Below are positions 36,851-50,261 of a DNA stretch of 64,000 nucleotides, in pieces; the first letter of the stretch is position 1; each line of letters begins with the position of its first letter. A model generated the notes under the pieces. The model had not been told where the DNA came from, did no database searches, and saw only the letters and a program-made list of their open reading frames with translations. The DNA lies in assembly GCA_028023455.1 (NCBI GenBank), contig JAQFVV010000042.1:8205922-8269921 (forward strand). Direction: 5' to 3'. Made by a program: the position numbers and the translations under genes. The DNA comes from Epiperipatus broadwayi. Lineage: Eukaryota > Onychophora > Udeonychophora > Euonychophora > Peripatidae.

Positions 36851-37261
36851 TTCCTCTTATGAGGAATATTAAAATTGGTTTCTCTATTAAATTTTTTCTG
36901 ATCTCCAATGCTAAACAACAATTCTGTTTCATTCCTTATATTATCCAATGGTTTGATATTGTGCAAAGGTTCAAATAAAGTTACTGTAAATGTAAGGGTC
37001 TTTTCCAAATTGATGCATGCACAAATCTCTTCTCATATTTTTATATTTTACATTTTCATTATATTACTATTCAGTATGTATAATCTTCTTTAACCTATAA
37101 TATTATTTCTTTTTATTACTAATTATTTTAACCTATTTTTAAAATTATTTTTCAACCTATTTGTACCTACCTTCTACTTATATTTTCAACACGTAACTGT
37201 TGACCATTCAAACTTAAATTTTCCAATTACACTTAGTAGTTATACTTAGTTATTCTTATAG

Positions 37262-37361
37262 TTCTGAAGAAGATTGATAGGGCAATCAAAACCATCAATA
37301 GTGGGTTATAATTATATGAAGCATTGTAAAAAGTAATACAGAAAATAAATGATATTAATAT
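37262..37361. repeat. Right arm of the inverted repeat flanking LINE copy 2
   Basis: It is the complement of 31640-31745 with few differences, ending at gatattaatat. The spacer of about 5.5 kb is mostly LINE copy 2. Confidence 0.75.
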
Positions 37362-40113
37362 TATATGGATTTGGCAATCAATAAGAAAGTTATAATACTT
37401 CATAGAGAAGATAATATATTCCTAGATCATTAACCTATCTTCAACTAAAGAGCTATAGAAAAATGAAAATCAACTGCTAATGGATTAATATAAAATGCTG
37501 TAAAATAAAATTAAACCTATAAAAAATAAAATTCAGGTAAACTTTGGATATAGAAAGACATTTGTGAAAAAGCCCAAGATTTGGAAAATAAATTTTTCAA
37601 TTATAATGATTGACCTACAAAAAATATAGTTATTATGAATACCGTCAAAAGTGTTTCCAAAATTAGACCATGTATATAGTAAAGTAAAAAAAGAGGAAAG
37701 GTGAAAATACAAGAGGTAATATCAGAATGTTTTTACTGGAAATTGATATAATTAACTAGAATATTTTAGTATGCTAATAGTTAATTAATAATAATTAATT
37801 TGATTTATAAACTTAACATTATTATATATGTATATGTATTTCCTTTTGTTAGACTATAATTTCTCATTTTTAGAATATATTATTTTTTGTATAATATTTT
37901 TTTATGAAGTGCTAAACAACATAGATTTTTAAGATATTTTTTAAATTTTTTTTGTATATAATTAATAAATATTTTTTTGCAATATGTGCATATATCTTTG
38001 AAGAAATTAAGGGGGGGGATAAGGTATTATATCCTGTCAGAGATATATGCTATGCATGGATGATTTATGCATTTGCTGATATATTTACTATATAAACGTG
38101 ATTTAATGTATTTATATTGAAATGTGATTTTGTATATATTTCAACTTTTTTGTCTTTCTCATAATTTGATAGTTTATTAAATTATTTTAAAATTAGAAAT
38201 TGTATTGTATTCATTCTTTATTTAATTCTTATTCGTATATGTAACTATAGTTATCGAGTATATAGAAATCATTTCACCATGGTTACCTTAGTAGTATAGA
38301 ACAAACATTTTAAGAATAATAAGAATAGATCATTTAGTCCTTTGAATTAGAGATGATGCTAAAGGTGTGGAAAGTATTCTTACCCTTTAAAAAAATAGAG
38401 CTTATTTGTATTAATCAATATTAGATTTATGATCTGGTCACATGAATGAATGACTGATTATTGCTAGGAAAATAGAGCTAGTTCATCAGTATTATTGAAT
38501 AATCAAACCAAATAAATTAATGATAGTGGATGACAATAATCTAATTATTGACCACTATTAGGATAAATTTAATTTTTTATTGTACTTAAAAAAGATATCT
38601 GCACTTTTTGCCATCAGATTTTATTAGGTTCATAGTAGAATATCAAATTGTTGCTATGTAACATAAATACTTGTATTTGCTCTACTAATCATCATCTAAC
38701 ATTGATTATTAAGTATTGGCTTCATACTGAATTCAGACTATGTATCTCAATTCATAATAATCAGTTTTAAATGTATTATTGTTATTTTTATTATATTACA
38801 AGATATTTTATATAATTTTTGATATAAACTTTTATTGTAATATAATAAAATATGGTTAAAATAATATTAATCCTATTATTTCAATTTTTTTATTATCTAA
38901 ACCATATTTCAATGGTGTTATTAATCTTTTATATATTTTCTTTGTGCATGCATTTATAAACAAAATTAAAGGGAAAAAAGCATTCATTAAAGAATATTAA
39001 TACATTAATATGCCTAATTACAATGAGCAGACTGCATTTTTATTTTATTTTAGCAGAGTTTGGGTTTACAGTAAGAGGGGGAGAAGTAAAAGATTATTTT
39101 TGAAATATGAAAAATTCACGAATCTGAAAAAGCTTTTGTCCAAATCAGCAATTTTAGATTAATGGTGTCTTACCTATATAATAACGATTTTCTTACCTAA
39201 ATACTTATATGCTCCATCTTTTTTTTTAAAAAAATCTTTTATCTTCTTACTACTTATATACTCCGAGGATCTTATACTTTTTAAAATTTTTACAATTAAT
39301 TTCAGTATTTCAAATATTTGTATATAGGCACATCCAAAGTATTATTTATATATAAATTTCAGTTTTAAAGCACTTCTAAAAGTAATATATTGTCAATGTA
39401 AAAGTAGAATACAGTTTTTTATTATCTTTATATCCTTTTTCATTTTGATTCATGGCACATTATCCAACTCATGATTACTCTTGTTATTTGAAGCTTTTTT
39501 ATATTTCATTCATTCATTTTCCTCTTTAATTAAAATCAGCACAATTAATAACTTTTTGAATAATAGTAATTACTGGTATTGACACTCTTTTCCAGAAACA
39601 TAATTATAAATTTCAGCATTCTTCCAATTAATAAATCTTTAAGATAAAAAGAAGACTGTGATAAAAATAATAAATCATTTAAATTTGTTTAGGTATTCTC
39701 TGTTTTGTATATTTATTTTATAATTATTGCTATCGTCTTAAAGTAATCTACTTATCTGTGTTGTTTTAAAGTAATCTACTTATCAGTGTTGTTTTCCTAA
39801 TTACGTATTAATTTGACTAATGAAAGTCAACTTCCTATATATTTCCTTTCACATTTGTTATCCGTAGATGAGTAACTTCCCTTTTTATTAACGTCATGTT
39901 TTTAATTCATTCAATATGATAATGTTCACCTAGATTTATATATTAATTTATTTTCTATGATTTTTTCTCCTTCAAATATCCAAAAAGTTATAAAATGAAA
40001 TTTTACAAAAAGTCAGGTTATTATAGGTGGGTGATTATGTTAAACTATTTTTATTGACTCCATTTTTTGTTGTTGTTAAATGCTTACTTTTTTTTCTCTC
40101 TTTCTCCATTCAG
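37362..40113. other. AT-rich, presumed intron upstream of the ankyrin exon
   Basis: Nothing coding was recognised. It contains a run of 8 G (38011-38018) and a 28-base tandem duplication (39738-39793). The last bases form a clear pyrimidine tract (cttttttttctctctttctc) before the acceptor. Confidence 0.55.
39738..39793 (+). repeat. Two-unit tandem duplication, period 28
   Basis: ttaaagtaatctacttatc is followed by a t-rich part and repeated with one change. Confidence 0.75.
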
Positions 40114-40217
40114 TGTTAATGCTGATGAAATCAGTTTATTTGATATTGCTCTACTAACAAACCAGATTCCTTTAACCAGGCTGCTCCTCTCCCATGGTGC
40201 TCAAGAAAATGTTAAAT
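40114..40217 (+). CDS. Coding exon, ankyrin-repeat unit (ANKFN1/wide awake-like?)
   Basis: A pyrimidine tract and CAG precede the exon, and gtaagt follows it. The 104 bases comprise one leading base, 34 codons and one trailing base. The frame reads VNADEISLFDIALLTNQIPL then TRLLLSHGAQENVK. This is a good ankyrin unit: 'lFDIALLTN.iplTrLLLsHGA' matches the D-A-L...LLL-GA helix pattern of the repeat. It is too short to stand alone, so it is an internal exon. The phase-1 end joins in frame to 59012-59136. Ankyrin repeats followed by a charged helical segment recall ANKFN1 / wide awake, a cytoplasmic adaptor with ankyrin and fibronectin III domains. No FN3 exon lies in the window, so that name is an inference. 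Other ankyrin proteins remain possible. Confidence 0.8.
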
Positions 40218-41537
40218 GTAAGTATATTTCTCATCATTGAATAAATCCAATTACTGTATATTTATTAAATGAGTTTACATCTAATTTGTCATCAGATTGC
40301 AACACAGAGAGCTTGTTTTTCATTTATAAGTAATCGTTGTAAATATTTAAGTAAATGATTAAATAAGCATTAATTTTTGCTTTGTGGAAATATATATTTT
40401 TATAAACTTCTTTTTGAATCATTTTACTTAGTTAAAATTACTGCTTACGGACAATGTGAAATTCTTTAATAAACTTTTTTTTTAAAAGAATTATGAACTT
40501 TATTGTTGTCTGGATGACTTCTTTAAAAAAAATATTATTTATGCATATGGAGTCTAGTGTAGTTTAATGGAGTGATAAAATAATAGAATTAGAGCTGAAA
40601 GTTCAATTTTCATTTCTGATAATTGAATGGAATATTGTGCTAAACTGGCTCTAGAAGATTCAAACATTATATATTTCTCTCTAATTGTGTCTTTCTATTG
40701 CTGAAAAAAATTTTTTTAACAAAATATATATGATAAATAATAGAAGTTCTATTTACCATTTCCATTAACACTAAAAATGATGTTACAGTAACTAAATCTG
40801 ATGTTGCCAACTGGAATTTTATTCTACTGATGAACCAATAGTTTGACCCAGGTAAAACACATCTTATGGGAATTTGTTCTTTTTTTTTTTTTTTGCATTG
40901 TGGTTCAGATTGGCAACATTAAATTTAGTTATTATGCTATTGGTTAACATTTCGCAATATTGAGAAATTTAAATAAAAGTTTAGTCATATATATATACAT
41001 TTAATAAAAGCAAATAAATGTTAAAAGTTTAAAATATACTCTTGGGTTATTTAATAGAACATTATTCAATAAAGCAGTAAGAGTAAACTGTTTTCTCATT
41101 TATTTTCTATTAAAAAGTTTGTTTAGACCTTAAATAATATTACTCCATGGTTCATTAAAAATGTAAAATATCAGCCACAAAATCATTTTTATGTATAGCC
41201 AATTTAATTAATTATAATTTGGATTTAAAATGTAATTTTGAAAAAATAAACAAACATAAAATTAACAATAAAATAAGAAAAGATGTCTTTTTTCTTCATA
41301 TCTAATTTATTTATATGTTATAAAATTATCTAAAAATCACTTTTATTTGTATTATAAAAAATTTATGCTCTTTAATAAAAAAAATTTCATACATTATTTA
41401 ACTTGAAGAGTTCATAGCAACATTTTTATATTCATATTATTTATTATCAAGTTTTATTATAATTATATTATTTAACAAACCTTTATGAACAAAATTGTTG
41501 GATTTATTATCCTATGGTCACATATTAATTATCTGAA

Positions 41538-41549
41538 GGGGGGGGGGGG
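41538..41549. repeat. G homopolymer (12)
   Basis: Twelve consecutive G in AT-rich sequence; another G run of 12 lies at 6162-6173. Confidence 0.9.
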
Positions 41550-44500
41550 TAATACTGGTATGACAAAATAAATAAAATGTAAAATGTTTAGCTGAATTTA
41601 CTTCATTTTACTGTTCAAAATAATGCTCATTATTTTATATGATTTTTAATATTGCTATATCTGAATACAGTAAATGATCTAGTTATAAAAAATAAGTATA
41701 AAATTAACCTTAATTAGAACAAGTTATTAATTATTAATCCAGAAATCTTAGTTTTCCTGTCTTCCCAAATTAGGGATTTTTATAGAGTCATAGAAATTAC
41801 TCAGTATTAGTTGTAAAATTGAAATTAAAAATATTACTATACATTACCACATTAATTAATCAAAAATTGTAATTTACTATAAAAAAAAATTACTAAAGAA
41901 AAAAATATTATTTCCTTGAGAATATTATTATTCCCCATCATTTTTTAAAAATATTTTATAAAGGCTACGCTGCTTCAAATGCATTATTTTGATTTTTTCC
42001 TGTGCAGTTTTATTTTTTTACATCAAAAAAATTCAGTCCTAAAAGAAATCATTTAACAGTTTAATTTTATCTTGATCTACATTTGCATCAAGTACAGATT
42101 TGTTTATTTATTGTTATAATGTGTATTTCTGTTAAAAGGAATAAAGTGACTTTAGATAGAATAGGCAACCAAGATTTTGATATTATATAAAATAGTTATA
42201 TCTCTTTCAAGTAAAGTTCTTTTGTTTGTTCATCGTTTCAGTCATTACTAATCTATTACAGGGTGAAATGCTTTTTCTTCCACTGTTTTTCTGTGGAAAG
42301 CCCTTTGTTGTATTCCTTATCTGTAGGATCCATTATTTACATGCATATATATGTATTAGTTAACATTATTTTTTGTATTTGAATATAATAAAGATTTTCA
42401 AATGCTATAAATTTTCTTAATTTTGTACTATGAGCTTTCAAATTGAATGCAGTAAATGAATCAATTTCATAATTAAAATTAATATATTTTTGAAGGAAAG
42501 TTAAAACATCTTGTCTTTTATATCAGAGAAGCTGAGAAATGAACATAATCATGAAATTTCAATTAGAGAAGGAGACTGATTTTTGCTTCTAATTTGTGTC
42601 AGTGTAATCATTTAGCTCTTTCAAATGTACAAGTAGAAACCATTTCATAATACTTAAATAATACTTGTTACGGCTGTAATTCTCAAGAATATGCGCATGA
42701 AAATGCGAAGGTAGGGACCTCTACAGGTCTTAACCACAAGCTAAGTCTTAATTGATAATTATATTTTGATGTGCGTGTATGTATATATTTAACTAAAAAT
42801 GAATAAATTGGAAATTTATCAGTTATATTTCTGTTTTAATTTAATATTATATTTAAATTGGTGAGCTTAATTTTGAAATTTTAAAGAGTTCTTTGCATTC
42901 ACAGGCTTAGTTGTCTTAAATATGTTACATTATTAGGGCTAAAGCATATTATATATATGAAATAAAATAAACATGGATAATCTTGTATAATACAGAAAAA
43001 AACAAATGGAATTACAAAATCTTTCTCCACCATTATAGTTATTAGGAATGTGAATTTTGTATATTTGGAATAATTTTTTTCTTGTAGAATGGCTATCTTT
43101 TTTTAGGTATGTTAAATAGACAGTTTTACAATTAATTGTGTGATTATGTGTTGTAATTAATATATATGTGTATTTGTATCCAACTTGGATTTATATCTTA
43201 ATTGCTTAATGATGATTAAGATTAACTTACAATAGTCTCTCCGTAAGATGAGATGGCCAATTGAAGCATGTTATCTTAGGACTGGAGTTTTTTTTTCATA
43301 TGCACTATATTTACTCTATTTATGTTTTACTGTATAATGTTGATATATATAAATGTGTGCATATATATAAATAAGTATTTACTTGATTAATTCAACATAA
43401 GAATTATCCTCAGCTCCTACTTTCAATATTCTATGATTACCATGATATTTATATGACTTTTTGTTGAATAAGTAATAATAACATTAAGTCAAATAAAAAT
43501 TATTTTAAAATATTTTTATAATTCTGTCAGTGCAAGAAAAAGGAAATTATTAAAAAGTCTAATATTACTGAAAAATGCAAAGCAGTTAAGAATGGATCAT
43601 TTCATGTCTAGTCTTAATTTTTCCACCAGAATTATGATATATTTGCTTTATTTATATATATAAATGATCTGTGTTTATTGTAGATTAAATGATCTAAAAG
43701 ATTAAATTATAAATTGATAGAGATAACATTAGATTTACAATAGTCTTTGAAATATGTTTTATTCTACATTAATTAATTCATTTGGAATCTCAAAATTGAG
43801 AAAAATTCCAAACCCAGAATTACAATCTATTTTTGGAATATTTTGTTTGTTAATTTTAACATTTTGTAAAGATTAATATAAAAACTAAAAAAATAAATTG
43901 TTGTTCATATGTCATAATATGGCATACTATTTTTATTAAGTTACATATACAAATTCATAATGTCTTTGCTTGGATTTTAGAAATATAAAATTCCACATGA
44001 AAATAACATGTTATTTTATAACTGGCTAAAATTAATTTGGGTTTTAAGCTTCTCAAATAATATATAACCATCAGATAAATAAATAGCTAGGCAGAAAATC
44101 AGACAAATGCCAGAGAAATAGATAGATTAGTAAATTACTATCTTTTTCGCAATTGTAGAATAAACTTAAAATTGTTTTAAATACCTTATTTAAATTAGAT
44201 GAATATTCTATTAGATTCACTAATAGTAATAATGAATTACATATTACTTTATTATTGTAAAAAAAAAATAATTCCAAAAATTTTAAACAAACTTTTATAA
44301 ACATTATGGTAATATTTAATATTTATAAATATTAATCATATATTTATATCAATATATGACACACTGATATCATTTTATCTTAAATGATCATGAATAAAGT
44401 AGGAAAGTAATATAACAAATTATATTTAAAATAGATTAATTAAATAGAATGTTACATATTAATAAAGTAAGAAATTCTCACATAAAAAAAAATTACAATA

Positions 44501-45121
44501 TTAAAAATAGTAATAATTATTAGAAAATTAGAAGAACAAATCAGTGATAAAATTTTGATTTCAAAACAAGATTGCCTATATGTTTATTTTTACTTTGTAA
44601 TGAAGTATTGTATTTATAACTTTTTTTTAAGAATAATTAAATTAGAAAAAAAGCATTTCTCACTTGTTCAATTAATAAAAATAGTTTATAATAATTAGCT
44701 TAGTATAATTTTTTCCCTCCCATTTTATTGCTGCAAAGTAATTTGCCTTAATATTTCTGCATAGTATACATATATATTAAATTGAAATTGTTAAAATTAT
44801 TAAAAATACAAAATGAATAAAATGTTGATATGTGGAAGAAAAAAATTTTTTTGCTTAGAATTAATTGTAAACAAAATATTTTTAATAAACATATTTATCA
44901 AAAGAATTTTATAAGTGCTTCTTTATGTAAAAATGTATGTATTTTCTTTTAATGTTAAAAAAAAGGGAAGTCTTAATAAAACCCTTTAAGATTTTTAAAA
45001 ATATTTTGAAACAGAATTTCACCATTAAAAATAGCTCCTCCTCTCCCCTGAAAATTTTTGAGAGTAGATATTAAATCAAAATTACTCATGTGATATTAGA
45101 TAGAGTGGAGAGTGATGGGTC

Positions 45122-45210
45122 ATCTGAAGGTCTGTGCTCATATACCCTATATTACATATATAGACACACAGGTATATAATAAGCCTGTTTTCAGTTATTA
45201 TATCATCATT
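45122..45210 (+). repeat. Dispersed repeat family B, longest copy
   Basis: Its first part, with tctgtgctcatataccctat, matches 17889-17923. Its second part, with caggtatataataagcctgt, matches the complement of 31386-31450. It is non-coding. Confidence 0.65.
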
Positions 45211-45333
45211 ATTATACGTCTATCAAAAAAGATAGATTCCGTACATCTAACAGGCTATTTTCTCTAAGCTAGTTTATCTTTTGTTCTTCTCTTTGAACTT
45301 CCTTATCATTTAATTTTTCAATTCTTAATTGAT

Positions 45334-46118
45334 ATTAAAATAGGCAAAACTCCCATACCATAGTGCCACTCAGTGCAAGCCAGATTAATGAATGGATGCC
45401 AGAAGGCTTGTGCATAAAAGCCCAATCTATTGCCTACTCATCCAATAACCCCAGACTAGTTTCTAGCTTGTGGCTTTCATCAATGAAGAGCCTTGTATCT
45501 GAGAGCACTGCATCTAAATCTTAGGATCTAATGCAACTCTCCAGAAGCCACCTTTTATCTCTACTTAACTACAAAGCTATGAGTCTAAAATGGAAACACA
45601 ATATTTTCAAATCCAAGCTCATTAGCTTATATAGTCATATAGGTCTGAACTCAGTTCATTATTCATACATTTTGATGTTTGGTTCTTTAATAACCATAAC
45701 TATCACTATCCATCACATGATTACCATTTCTTATGCTTGCTCATAAGGCAAATTAGTGGTTTAATACCAATTCTGCCTAATAAGATAGTGGTGGCTATGG
45801 TTATTAAAGTCACCAAAATATATGGGTACTGAAATGAGTTTAGATCTATATGACTATATAAGCTAATGAGTTTGGATTGAAAATATTGTGTTTTAAATTT
45901 TAGACTCATAGTTTTGTAGTTAAGTAGAAATAAAATATGACTTCTGGAGGATTGTATTAGATCTTAAGATCTAGGTGCAGTACTCTCAGATCCAAGGTTC
46001 CTTACTGATGAAAGTCACAAACTAGAAACTAGTCTGGGGATATTGGATGAGTAGGCACTAGATAGGGATTTTATGCACTGAGTGGCACTATTATATGGAG
46101 AGTTTTGCCTGTTTTAAT
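45334..46118. mobile_element. Foldback element with ~340-370 bp arms
   Basis: The terminal sequence attaaaataggcaaaact recurs inverted at the other end (agttttgcctgttttaat). The arms, about 45342-45711 and 45776-46110, are recognisably complementary over nearly their whole length. The left arm has an extra ~40 bases (about 45385-45423) bounded by gtgc repeats. The centre string from 45712, cacatgattaccatttct, reappears inverted just outside the right arm (about 46125-46161). TCAATTCTTAATTG occurs on both sides (45318 and 46169) and may be a target duplication. Two open frames of 62-71 codons are mirror images of each other and not genes. Confidence 0.8.
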
Positions 46119-47004
46119 AACAGTTATGAGCAAGCATAAGAAATGGTGATCATGTGATGTTTAGTAGTTCAATTCTTAATTGCTCAGTAAATAATCCATT
46201 TTCACTTTTAACTTTTCTGCTATGCTTATATCATTTTTTGACGTTATTATTTTACATTTTGATTCAAAGTATTTGAGTTTTATAAATATTTGACAAATAT
46301 GTATATAAAGTTAATATACATATAACATGAACTTATATTTGAAGGAATAAGTAATTTTGTCTCTATGCTTAAAGATTATTTTATCTTTGATTTGCAGTGT
46401 TGTGCTGACTCTAGAGCAATTTCATTGTATATCTGTATTCCTTAATAATCTCTGAATGTATACTTAAAACCTTTTTTTTTTAAAAAAAAAAGTAAAAAAT
46501 AAATAAAATGTAACGGACATTTTGTATTCAGATCAATTCACATGTATTCTAATAAGCAACTACATATATATCTTGTTGAATCAGGAGTTTTATAATAAAA
46601 CTATACTCAGGTCATCATATTTTTTTATTAAGAAAGACTGTTAATTTTCATTCACTTGCCTTTCTCAATCTAATTAAAACTTGTAGATTTAATACCACTT
46701 GTAGAAATACTGATTGCATGTTTCGATGCCACTTCCATACAATAAATTTGGCAGATTAACACTCATGTATAGAATTAATTAGTTGAAGTAAGTATATCAC
46801 TATGTTATAACTGATTTTGTTATTCATTTATATATCACATGAAAAATAGTTGATAGTTCTTCAAAAATTCAATCCATTCAACAATAACTTGGAAGATAAA
46901 TCATCTCAACCCAGTGACACAACACAAACATTAGAAACTAATTTTCACTTGGTCACATAAGGAAAAAAATAAACTAATGATAACATATTTTTTTTTATAT
47001 ATAT

Positions 47005-47235
47005 TGTGCCGGTCGGATTTGTATGTTCATGTAACAAGATCTAGCATCTAGGCAAAAGTACCTCGAATCCAATCGTGCACAAGATACACAGGTCAGGAAC
47101 ACTTATGAACTCTGCCCTATTTGCCTATTTCCCAGATCTATAACATTATGAGCAAAAATCCCGATGACATCGACTTAATTTACTTCTCACCACCGGCATC
47201 GGTCATCGGAGACACAAAAAGACTCTAGGCTAAAC
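47005..47235 (-). repeat. Dispersed repeat family A, copy 2
   Basis: It is the inverse of 12280-12510; conserved blocks include ctaggcaaaagtacctcga and tctgccctatttgcctattt. It lies at the left edge of a GC-richer block. Confidence 0.7.
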
Positions 47236-49570
47236 TTATATGATAGATTAACTTAATAACTAGCTATATTTTATGAGCAATGAAGGCTCGTGACCTAGCA
47301 TATTAATTATGTATTGAGCGGAGATCATCTAGTCATATTTGAGCTTAAGTAATAACTTAATATATTAACTTAACTAAAAGAAAACAATGGTTCGAGTTTG
47401 ATATATATATATATATATTTAAGATTTATTAATAACAAAATTATGTCAGGTTATTTACCTGACATGAGCCTCACAAGTATGATATATATGTGTTTGATTC
47501 ATATTTAACGATAGCATAAGATTTGCGGCTATGCCAATAATATATACGTGTGATTTAATGAATTAGCGCTATTGGGATACATTACTAGAATACTATTACA
47601 CCCCCAGAGACAAAAAGAGCATTTACTTAATTTAAAAGGATAGTAATTTTACAAGCAGATATTACATTTGGTTACATTCAACATTATTATTAATTGGAAT
47701 TATAGATAATTAATGCGCGGGGTGGATAATGAATAATTATATAAACGATACTAAATCTATCACATTAATACGTATAGTCAACTAATGGAAATATGTCTGT
47801 TTAAAGAAATCATCTCATTACGGCTTATGACTATTTCTGAGTGGATAATAAGACACTGAAAGGCGGTGTGTGCATGGTGGCTGATTGGGTTGGTCCAATT
47901 ATGGATCCTGGAGTGTGCTTCATGAATTTTTATTAACGAAGTGGACCGATTTTCTCTGCAAATGTAGGCAGGGTCGGTTTGACGAACGAAAGACGGTCGG
48001 CTATGTCTTTATCGGGCTGGATTTTCCAGAGCGATCCCCATATAAAGCATGCACATAAGACCAAGGATGTCCCCAGGGTGGTTTTGCAGCCTGGTTTAAG
48101 GACATTGAGAACGATGATGGGGTTCGACTGAGCGAATACCTCCATGTGAGAAAGAAGCACGAACATATATATAAATGAGGTAGCCTTTATGTACATAATG
48201 CTTAATAATATAATATAAAAATAATTCTAAAGATTATTGAAACATATTTATTGCCCATAAATTATGAAATATTCGGCGTAATGATATGGCTTCATTAAGC
48301 AAACATGGATAATAATTATACTTAAATATAAAACTAAGATCTTAAGATCCCCCTCCCCCTTACATTAAGTTACTTAATATTATTCATTACTTCCCATACA
48401 TTTAATAAATCTCAATTTTGGTTAATCAATGCCCTTGTGAAAATATATAAATTATTACAAAATAAGTGGGTGGTGGTAATAGCTAAGATGGGTTTTACAT
48501 ATATAATATAATTTAAGAATAAAAGATAGCGCATTATTTAGGAAGGAAAATGTGAAAAACAGATGTCAATCTGTTTTTCTACAGTAAACATAAAAATATA
48601 ATTAGTTTATTTCTCTAAAATCACGAGCACTTGGGCAAGTCGAATAAGACTTGTTTTGATCAAATTATAAATTATTTACCCGGTAAATGATGGGTGGGGA
48701 AACGAAAATGAATTATATGCTTGCGATTTGAGAATATTATTGACATTTATTTTAAAATATAAATACATAAATCTTAATGAAAATTATTTACCGCTTGGCA
48801 ATAAAAGAAAGGGAAAAGCATTTTATAGGAGGCTTAATATAGATTAGTTATATAGAGTTATACGAATACATATTTTGAAGACATTTAAAATAGGTGATTA
48901 AAATATAAATATTACAGAGAAGGCAGGATTCAAGAATTGCAAGCGGTCAAAGTTCTTTTATCTTGCTTATTTAGAAGAGCGATTTCACTAGGAGTCAGTC
49001 CATCGGTATTGTTTCACTAGATCTAGGGTAGCATTATTATTTGAAAATTAGCATTTCATTTTCACTGGAAAAATACATAAAGTTCATTGGTATGGGATGC
49101 AGAGCTTCGTTCATGGGAACTGCATATTAGAACGGAGGGAAAAGGCAAAATTTCCCCTACTCACGACACATTGAGTGAGAATCAAAACTGGCATGGAATA
49201 TGTATAGCGACATAGTTATTTAATGGTCTCCTCCCTTCTTGTGGATTCAAATCTAGCAGTATATATACTTTTATTTTGAAGCTGTAACTTAGCAACTACT
49301 GCTGGACCTGAGGCAGTTTAAGCACTTAAGTTTCATTTGGAATAGTTTGACCGGATACTCTTATCTAGTAAGATGTTTGAAACAATGCAAGTTTGTTATC
49401 AGTTTCTCGAATGATTGTTTTAAAATATATCTTATGATTTTAAAACAAGCTAGCGTGGACAATTTCCACTAATGGGTTTATTTTATTATTACCAATTCGT
49501 AATCTTTTACTTTAATCTAAGGGGTCTTTCGGGTAATTGTTTTTCGAGAGACTTCTTAACAAGATTGCAT
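47236..49570. other. GC-richer non-coding block
   Basis: The GC-richest parts are 47820-48180 and 48930-49380. An 87-codon frame on the - strand (47933-48196) has a hydrophobic start but no recognised domain, and was not called. A near-palindromic tttacccggtaaa is at about 48676. Probably another interspersed element; borders are uncertain. Confidence 0.35.
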
Positions 49571-50261
49571 CATTTCTGGCTACAAAATTATATATGAAAA
49601 AATAATAAGTTTCATATATAATACCTTATATATATAATATAACTATTAATTTATTCGCAATCTCCTACACGGAAATATATAGATATTTATTATTTACGCC
49701 CGCATACACGAGAATATTATTATTAAATAAAATATTTTTAAATTAAAATACATACATGTTAATGTGATTTATGTTATAATACTAACCAAAAGAAATATAT
49801 ATTATTATTAGCTATGTATATACGTGCATAAAGGCGAGTTTGAATATGGTTATATGGTAGGAGATTGGATGTGGGCTGGGAAGCAGGATCTGAGCATCAG
49901 ATCATCTGCTTCAATATAAAACATAATATGTATTTGTTTTTATTTTTTGTTTTTAAAAAAACAACATATTTTGTATTCAAATATTATTTAGCAATTTCTT
50001 TTTAAGGATACTGCAATAATCCATTATATCCATTACTAAAATTTTTGAATCAACTTGGTAAAATATAAAACTGTAACTATTTCTGTGGACTCCTTTTGAT
50101 GGACTACTTGTCCAATGCTATTTACATTTTCCCTAACCCCAAAATACAAATCAAAAGCTGAATAATATATTTTTAATTATAATTAGTTCTTTATGGATAC
50201 AGTTTGATGCCAAATTAGTTGGTTATTTTTGAACTAAAAATATGTATTTAATTAACCCTTA

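Larger units (their letters stand above)
32005..37100 (-). mobile_element. Decayed two-ORF LINE (copy 2), relative of copy 1
   Basis: The same ORF1-ORF2 order and the same motifs as copy 1 can be followed on the - strand in broken frames. The 3' end is placed near 32005, after an AATAAA on the - strand (about 32026). Damage is much heavier than in copy 1, so it is older. It lies between the arms 31636-31745 and 37262-37361. Confidence 0.7.

Noticed and set aside
45531-45909. Two open frames of 71 and 62 codons with similar sequence on opposite strands
   Set aside because: They are mirror images created by the foldback arms, not two related genes.
47933-48196. 87-codon frame on the - strand with a hydrophobic start
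   Set aside because: It could mimic a signal peptide, but it sits in a repeat-like block, matches no known domain and has no gene context.
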